Below, one piece after another: positions 60,901 through 64,000 of a DNA stretch of 64,000 bases. The first letter of the stretch is position 1. Each line of letters opens with the position of its first letter. This DNA is from Gordius sp. MW1. Its lineage: Eukaryota > Nematomorpha > Gordioida > Gordea > Gordiidae. Below the pieces are notes generated by a model. It saw nothing but the letters and a program-made list of their open reading frames with translations. It searched no databases and had not been told where the DNA came from. The stretch is from positions 27,997,901 through 28,061,900 of the forward strand of contig OZ038527.1 in the NCBI GenBank assembly GCA_964036665.1, read 5' to 3'. The translations under genes were made by a program, and so were the position numbers.

Positions 60901-63064
60901 ACAATCCTATTCATTTTTATTCTTTGCAATAGTCTATAGTGTCATTGAAATCGCAATATGGGTTAAAAAGCCGTGGCAAAATAAATTGTATTGGGGAAAA
61001 ATCAAAACTAGGTTTGCAGCTTTAAAAAGTCTGATGAAAAAGCATTTACCTATGAAAAATAAAAGATCTGAAATAAATTCCGAAGATCCACTTCAAGATT
61101 CAGATAACTTAAGGAAAGATAATAATTCAATGGAATTCAAAATTTGGATGAAGGATGTAACCACTACCTTTTTAAAAAATATTAACATTCAAATACATAA
61201 TAAAAAATGTTTTGGAATTCTGGACCTCAATAAAGCCAATTCAAGTATATAATTTTTATAAACAACAACATTATATATGTATCAAAATTATGATAATTTT
61301 TTAGATTGCAGAATCTTCTATGAATTATTAAGTGGAAAAGTGAAAAACTTCAAAGGAGATGTATATGTGCATGGTTATAATGTTCGAAAACCAAGGTGTA
61401 GTAGTTTCAAATTTATTGGCTATTATCCAACCAGTCAAATTAATAAATATTTAACTCCCAGAGAAACGCTAGTGTCATATGCCCATATGTTAGGGATGGA
61501 TGATGTTCATCAGGTTAATTTATAACTTCACATAGGGCATAATTAGCTATGCGCACTTTATATTTTTAAATTATTACCCCAACCTTTGCAAGTTGTTTGC
61601 GCCTTTAAAAAAATTAATAATAAGTGCAAGCTTTACCGAGAGAACAATTTAATACAGTTGAGATTATAAGATCAATGTGTAATGAGGGAAATTAGAAGGT
61701 AGTGTGATTTCTTATTATACATAAAAATTTAACCATCTCATATTTGTTAATTATTTTAGCTTTGATATTTAAATTGTCTCCCTTAAATTCCATAAAAAGT
61801 TTAAGAGTTGGCCCACAAAACCAAGTATTTATTCTATTTTATACTGGATAGCTCTATATATGCTATAAAAGTTGATTTTAGATAATCTGTTAACTATAAG
61901 AGTTAAGAACTTGTACTTTAATACAGAGAATTTTAATTATAAAATAAACAATACACGACGTGTCGCATTTATAAATAATAGCATGATTTGGAACGTTGAT
62001 AAAAAAACCTAATTGATATTTAATTCTGTAAAGTAGAATAAGTTACTAAACTTATAAATATATTTATTATATAGGATAAATTTACTTGAAGTCAAATATT
62101 TAGGTTTCCCGCCTCTATCACTTAGTATAGGATATAGGTTTTTCTCCCAAGTTAAATAACACTTTAAATTGCTAGTTAAACTAAAATCAAAAAACACCTC
62201 CTAGCAAGATTATTTTTACCAAGACTAAGTGAGTATTGATGAATGACAATGTGCACCATCATGAGTAGGAAGGTATCTCAAGATTTACAATAATAAGTAA
62301 GTTAAGGTAAACGATAAATCGGGTAATAACCATTTCCATAAAAACTGTAACATTGTTGTAATTAAAGGATTTAAAGTCAGAATTATTTTAATCCTTACAA
62401 AGATAACTAAATCGTTTTGTGAAGTTTAAATATAGTAAATTAACAATCCTGCTAGGTTTATCCATGTTAACAATATTTAGCAGGTAGAAAAATACTTGAG
62501 GGATTTCGAGATTGCGGAAGATACATGGATACATCATTGTACCAACGAAACTCGTAGAAAAGTGTGTATCGCTATAACACTCATGAGCAATTATAGGATA
62601 GTTCTATTGGAAGATCCTTTTGAAGGTGTGCCATTATTATTTTTTGTGTATATAACATTTAGTAATCTTATCATTACTAAATTAGTGTTTAGTATTATAT
62701 TTTTAGAATATTTAAATTTTTCAAAGTGTCTAATATGTATAAAAACATTAAAATCTATGTCGTTAAAGGAATAATCGCCCATTATGATTTATTTCCCAAC
62801 CAATTTTACATATTTACCATATTTGCCCAATTATTTAAACTATTTTAATAATATTATACAGGTTTAAACGGAAATATACGAAATGTCTTACGAGATTATA
62901 TACTTCAGAAGATCAATCAAGATCATATTGTGTTAATATTTATTAGTAATTTGGAAAGCTATGATGTATTTTCCGAAATTGCAGTGTTAGTTAATGGACA
63001 ACTTAAATTTAATGGATTGCACAAAGAATTATTATCAAGGTATTCGCCATATATCCGAATATGA
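30960..63064 (+). CDS. Full-length ABCA-type transporter with degenerate ATPase motifs
   Basis: Exons with matching GT...AG phases: 30960-31013, 31062-31164, 44665-44797, 44940-45028, 45080-45099, 45135-45188, 45433-45685, 48256-48369, 48409-49054, 49118-49541, 49779-50144, 50293-50477, 50528-50642, 51241-51448, 51489-51679, 51764-51797, 57873-58102, about 58149-58178, 58235-58349, 58409-58561, a gap not resolved (58562-59242), 59243-60169, 60267-60524, 60585-60815, 60853-61244, 61305-61513, 62484-62625, 62862-63064. The N-terminus MFLVLLVWKNIQVFKKDK is the ABCA pattern (LLWKN...RR). The product would be about 1950 aa in the order TMD1-NBD1-RD1-TMD2-NBD2. ABCA proteins move or extrude lipids across membranes using ATP. 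Here every ATP-binding motif is altered although the frame is open, so transport by hydrolysis is unlikely. Intron 2 is 13.5 kb and intron 16 is 6.1 kb, both full of transposons; others are 37-63 bp. An RD2 tail after NBD2 was not found and could lie beyond the window. Confidence 0.85.
31741..32602. repeat. Tandem segmental duplication, unit 1 (in ABCA intron 2)
   Basis: The sequence from TCTGCGTTTTATAATCACGT (about 31791) through GCACCTCGCATAAAACG (about 32040) recurs almost unchanged at 32603-32905. Each copy is followed by a minus-strand RTE LINE 3' fragment (32325-32602 here). At the start, a short unit (TCTGCGTTTTATAATCACGT...AAAGTATTAAATCG) is repeated two to three times. The unit is about 0.86 kb. 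Confidence 0.8.
33186..35910. mobile_element. hAT element with GGCCC-rich subterminal repeats
   Basis: TAGAGACCTGCAACGGGC at the left and GGGCCTTGCAGGTCTCTA at the right are inverted. The perfect 8-bp duplication GTGAGTAC flanks them (33178-33185, 35911-35918). Subterminal DNA is rich in AAGCCCGGGC/GGCCCGGCCC copies. No intact transposase. It contains a second hAT at 33956-35137. A one-ended relic of the same family is at 52540-52685. Confidence 0.88.
33956..35137 (+). mobile_element. Nested hAT element with dead transposase
   Basis: Ends TACGCCTCTGG and CCAGAGGCATA, flanks GTCCAATA/GTCCAATG (7 of 8). Just inside both ends is a simple-like run of ATTCGATTCG/CGAATCGAAT units in inverted orientation. 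The plus strand from ATGGAGAACGAGG (34241) gives MENEDHNLIELWTLIKTA and later, in broken frames, PLQWWKSNQRRFPTIQKLA (about 34662) and the IFSTGTNLLTKHK block, the hAT C-terminal dimerisation domain. Several stops; inactive. Confidence 0.8.
36410..38830 (+). pseudogene. RTE-type LINE (endonuclease and reverse transcriptase), decayed
   Basis: Plus-strand frames in ABCA intron 2. The endonuclease end contains ADFNAHVGKDRLGYEH (about 36450), then SQIEYMLIWRKDLWSIKDCK and VIPREEIVKPHRPLVMDL (36620-36730). The RT domain follows: KGKANGPDGIPMEA (37417), WRASTIIPLFKREEDPQDC, NQFGYVGSKSTIDPIFALRQ (about 37690, after a frame break), DLEKAYDTVPRDL (about 37800, after another), GLHQGSALSAFLFNII and MLYADDIVLCEEKRE (38060) with the catalytic YADD. 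The tail reaches CGACCTCGTGTCACGTGGAA (about 38687). At least four frame breaks, so inactive. It lacks the 5' start. The motif set fits the RTE/BovB group. The fragments at 28.3, 32.3 and 33.1/35.9 kb are antisense copies of its 3' end. Confidence 0.85.
38840..40331. other. Intronic spacer
   Basis: AT-rich part of ABCA intron 2 between the LINE and the hAT. No gene or repeat recognised. Confidence 0.5.
40492..43712 (-). pseudogene. hAT transposase, ZMYM1/DUF4371 type, one stop and one frameshift
   Basis: Minus-strand exons: 43712-43619 (start MDSSINLNKRKGAIFKYC), ten 33-nt microexons, 42855-42280, 42239-41625, 41582-40624, 40585-40492 (ends IINEFLSKSRK, TAA). Introns are 38-42 bp and phases agree. 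The second long exon has the TTF-type zinc-finger region (LDGAFCKFCVIMGK, WKNALEDFKRHSANKYHKHS) and ETIIFCGKQGIALRG-like IDTIIFCGKQGIALRG. The third has FAILVDETTDISTREQMALV and LRGQGYDGAPAMSG, the DDE-type catalytic core. The last have the hAT dimerisation motif LPVTTCSNERSFSTLRRLKT. Two defects: TAG at 42647-42649, where a Trp is expected before FKQWPWLAYS, and an extra base in a T run near 41555-41560. This copy is probably inactive, though only just. Confidence 0.87.
42856..43618 (-). repeat. Tandem microexon-microintron array in the transposase gene
   Basis: A 72-73-bp tandem repeat. On the minus strand each period reads TTTTAG acceptor, 33 coding bases, GTAAG donor, then a 39-40-base intron: 11 introns and 10 microexons between the flanking exons. 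Each microexon starts in phase 1 and ends in phase 1, so any number can be added or skipped without loss of frame. The peptide unit is (D)LVHVEKGSAS, with variants EKGCTS, VYVEKG and VHGEKG. One donor is altered (GTAGA, near 43325). The first exon ends and the following exon starts with the same peptide (VNHVEKGFAS / DLVHVEQASC), showing where the unit came from. Confidence 0.88.
43891..43942. other. G17/C21 homopolymer hairpin
   Basis: A run of G followed, 14 bp later, by a run of C inside the right end of the hAT. It can fold as a perfect G:C hairpin or a quadruplex on either strand. Run lengths may be unreliable in the assembly. Confidence 0.8.
43966..44664. other. End of ABCA intron 2
   Basis: Non-coding. 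It includes two isolated hAT-type ends (GCTGGCTACGCCCATG, about 44138, and CCCTGCATACGCCAATG, about 44489). An alternative upstream AG at 44629-44630 would put ATG at 44631 in frame with exon 3, but the phase from exon 2 fits the AG at 44663-44664. Confidence 0.5.
44665..50144 (+). CDS. ABCA segment: extracellular domain 1 and TMD1
   Basis: Exons 3-11 of the ABCA gene. Exon 3 begins CHYSPKPLLSAGFLNFFYGY, then ICNYNNTC, matching the ABCA start of ECD1 (ECHFPNKAMPSAG.. ICN.NNPC). Exon 8 gives TWKTLKPLFVNKLLFTP and exon 9 FLAGIVFIDM, VRYKIRMD, YYYNGFLILQDLIDTAII and LYLQQTPYPCY, all ABCA ECD1 hallmarks. Exon 10 codes for the TMD1 helices (MVEEKENKRKMYYKMFGVSH, then hydrophobic spans) and exon 11 for the last TMD1 part, GLQWNNW and the linker to NBD1. 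ECD1 is shorter than in vertebrate ABCA1. The first ECD1 introns are 37-60 bp scale apart from the transposon-bearing intron 7 (45686-48255). Confidence 0.85.
46095..47622 (+). mobile_element. Helitron-like non-autonomous element
   Basis: Ends AAAGCAACGCTTGGCCGGGC then ACAGCTAGT: a hairpin followed by CTAG|T, the Helitron 3' signature. The interior has three related units with CCCGATTCGCGCGAAA(A/C)TTTACCC...GGGCGGCCAGG (about 46160, 46783, 46930). It lies in ABCA intron 7, in sense. The 5' border is set only by the start of the repeat region. The same type of 3' end, reversed, is at about 4422 and 4889. Confidence 0.65.
46378..46532. repeat. 54-bp tandem repeat, three copies
   Basis: CTTTTCTTAACGGTGACAAC followed by ATAAAATTTATGAATTAA occurs three times in a row inside the Helitron-like element, nearly without change, so the expansion is recent. 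Confidence 0.85.
50293..51797 (+). CDS. ABCA segment: NBD1 with all catalytic motifs lost
   Basis: Exons 12-16. After the A-strand VYKKTKNNTMLLENM, the segment FYQNEITYLCADSPATIDTL aligns with [20 protein letters not shown], so Walker A is gone (no P-loop Gly, no Lys). The Q-loop position reads GYASESVCYF (no Gln), although ELTVEENLWFFVKLA after it is well kept. The signature LSGGM is replaced by ELARNK in KIYELARNKRILVNLAIAFA. Walker B reads CRVVLLKEALKN (Asp to Lys, Glu kept). The H-loop region is IIILTSQLVPVTTICDRIAF, with Gln where His should be. LLCSGSETQLK follows as in ABCA. The fold-defining positions are kept, the catalytic ones are not. Exon joins at 50477/50528 and 51448/51489 use 50- and 40-bp introns. 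Confidence 0.87.
52540..52685. mobile_element. One-ended hAT relic
   Basis: GGCCTGGCCAGAGCCCGTTA...CAGAAGCCCGCCCAAGCCCGG...CCGTGCATGTCTCTAG matches the right end of the 33186-35910 element. No left end is found. Within ABCA intron 16. Confidence 0.65.
52950..53368. mobile_element. hAT MITE with GCCGATACC repeats
   Basis: TAGAGATGCACCGATACC inverted at the far end (GGTATCGGTGCATCTCTA), flanks GAAAATAG/GAAAATAT (7 of 8). The subterminal parts contain repeated CCGATACCGATACC. 419 bp, non-coding. In ABCA intron 16. Confidence 0.88.
54348..55716. mobile_element. PIF/Harbinger-type element
   Basis: GGGCTTGTCTTAATATCGG at the left and CCGATATTAAGACAAGCCC at the right, flanked by TTA on both sides (54345-54347, 55717-55719), which is the Harbinger target duplication. 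The 1.37-kb body has only short frames (54724-54978 plus; 55376-55190 minus), none recognisable as a nuclease, so it is probably a deletion derivative. In ABCA intron 16. Confidence 0.8.
55720..57872. other. Rest of ABCA intron 16
   Basis: AT-rich with no coding support. It contains a sequence with TGGCCGGCCGGTATATAGCC (about 55763), a C17 run followed by (AC)n at about 56787-56808, and a GC-richer patch (57520-57590). Confidence 0.45.
57873..60815 (+). CDS. ABCA segment: RD1, TMD2 and extracellular domain 2
   Basis: Exon 17 (57873-58102) carries the regulatory domain that follows NBD1: KVYEFTLPYDSKD, then FVTYVEENQDTLGIHNIELY, as in [20 protein letters not shown] of ABCA proteins. 58149-58561 are short exons leading into TMD2; their borders are less certain, and 58562-59242 probably hides one more. 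The 927-nt exon 59243-60169 is ECD2: Cys-rich first half, then VKIWYDNRLKIGMASFLTLF and GVDYGILTINHPIF, matching VKVWFNNKGWHAISSFL and YGITAFNHPL. 60267-60815 codes for the remaining TMD2 helices (LEPYHAIGYTIAHLISNSII; FPPFSFFKGLLLV). Confidence 0.78.
60853..63064 (+). CDS. ABCA segment: NBD2 with all catalytic motifs lost
   Basis: Exons 60853-61244, 61305-61513, 62484-62625 and 62862-63064. KKCFGILDLNKANSNCRIFY spans the splice at 61244/61305 and aligns with [20 protein letters not shown], so Walker A is absent. GDVYVHGYNVRK follows as normal. The Q-loop is IGYYPTSQINKYLTPRETLV (Gln to Thr). The signature YSGGNKRK is HCTNETRRK. Walker B reads RIVLLEDPFEGLNGN (Asp/Glu exchanged; D-loop lost). 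The H-loop is IVLIFISNLESYDVF with Asn for His. VLVNGQLKFNGLHKELLSR fits the end of the NBD. The frame ends TGA at 63062-63064, unless the GT at 63040 is used to reach another exon. Confidence 0.85.
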
Positions 63065-64000
63065 AATTACATCTCTACATGTTTCCCTTGTTTACACCCC
63101 TGTTGTTTCATAATATTTGTTAGGTATTTAAGCCCCAGCCTTCGCACTTTTAAGTGCAGCTTTGATATAGAGTATGGCTTTGATAGATAGAGAGACAGTG
63201 TTTAATCAATTAAAATATTTTCTATTTTGCTGATAAAATTAAAAAGGTTCTATAAAATTGCCTATGGGTGACATTTCTATAATCTTTAAATCCGGGTGCC
63301 TTTGAAATCTACAATATTTATAAAAGAAAGATTAAGATTTATTTGGTTCAATTTTGTTGGTTAAAAGAGACGCGCTTATAGAATGATTGTCGAATAATAT
63401 CTTACCTGTTATATGGTATGGCATATTATTATCTAAATCTCCCCAAAGTTTGTAATTGTCTCCTCATTATCGTTAATCACCGCTGTAATTCTGTTGTTGT
63501 ATGAACATTATAAAATTTTCACCCTTGTTGTGAATGAATATCTATCAGGAGGAGGTGATAAAACCTTACATTGTTACATATAAATGATTGTCATTTATTA
63601 TTTAACTCAGCTCAACAATTAGCCTTTGTTCCTTTTAGATTTTAGATAAGTTTATTAAAGTATCCTCATATATTTAAATATTTTATGAACTTAAATGTTT
63701 GTCGTTTAAATTTTATGGTATGGAGCAGTCATAAAATATAAAAATTGCAAAATAAACTGCCTCCAAAGTTGCAATTTATAGGTATTAAAAATTTTTATGC
63801 CTTTCAAAAACACCTAAATTTATTAGAGATGTAACTTTTATTTAACAAAATAAAATTTTTACAATTAATCCACGTTACACCTATAATTTAATAAGTATAC
63901 TTTCTTATTTCCATCTTTTTATTATATCTTTTACATACTACTTAATCGGTAAAATTTTAACCTAAATATACATACACATTTCAATTAAAATACAAAATAT
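63065..64000. other. Downstream of the ABCA gene
   Basis: AT-rich, no coding signal; no RD2 exon was recognised up to the end of the window. Confidence 0.4.

Overview
The window is nuclear DNA of an animal, probably an invertebrate. It is AT-rich and dense with decayed transposons. It carries an aminergic-type GPCR, a homeobox gene, an SLC5 transporter and an ABCA-type ABC transporter, most of them split by introns. Introns that have escaped insertions are very short (37-63 bp, GT...AG), while transposon-filled introns reach 13.5 kb. The SLC5 reads as arthropod-like to me, but I cannot fix the phylum from sequence alone.

Host genes in order: an intronless GPCR on the minus strand (7.46-8.46 kb); a 13-exon SLC5 sodium/solute symporter on the plus strand (13.35-21.11 kb) whose spliced frame is intact except for two in-frame TGA codons; a two-exon Lbx-like homeobox gene on the minus strand (22.02-22.78 kb), convergent with SLC5; and a very large ABCA gene on the plus strand (30.96-63.06 kb, about 32 kb, at least 26 exons). 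I assembled the ABCA gene exon by exon from splice sites and phases. It has the full ABCA layout (TMD1 with large extracellular domain, NBD1, RD1, TMD2 with second extracellular domain, NBD2), yet both nucleotide-binding domains have lost Walker A, Q-loop, signature and H-loop residues and most of Walker B, while frame and splice sites stay intact. It looks like a pseudo-ABC transporter.

Mobile DNA. hAT elements dominate, most with 8-bp target duplications and ends of the GGGCGTAGCC family: 4.2-5.5, 10.2-10.5, 18.0-20.2, 26.1, 27.5-28.1, 33.2-35.9 (with another hAT nested inside), 40.3-44.0 and 53.0 kb. The 40.3-44.0 kb element is almost complete and codes for a ZMYM1/DUF4371-type transposase. 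Its N-terminal region comes from a tandem array of ten 33-nt microexons, each separated by a 39-40-nt intron. Also present are a Penelope-like GIY-YIG fragment (6.5-7.0 kb), RTE-type LINE copies (28.3-29.5, 32.3-32.6, 33.1-36.2 and 36.4-38.8 kb), C-terminal pieces of another reverse transcriptase (2.0-3.0 and 28.6-29.3 kb), Helitron ends (4.4, 4.9, 46.1-47.6 kb), a PIF/Harbinger element (54.3-55.7 kb), and a long foldback-like inverted repeat whose arms lie at 0.13-1.98 and 11.0-12.7 kb. ABCA intron 2 alone holds a tandem duplication, nested hATs, LINEs and the microexon hAT.

No tRNA, rRNA, CRISPR or prokaryotic signal was seen. The four host genes belong to different pathways and form no operon.
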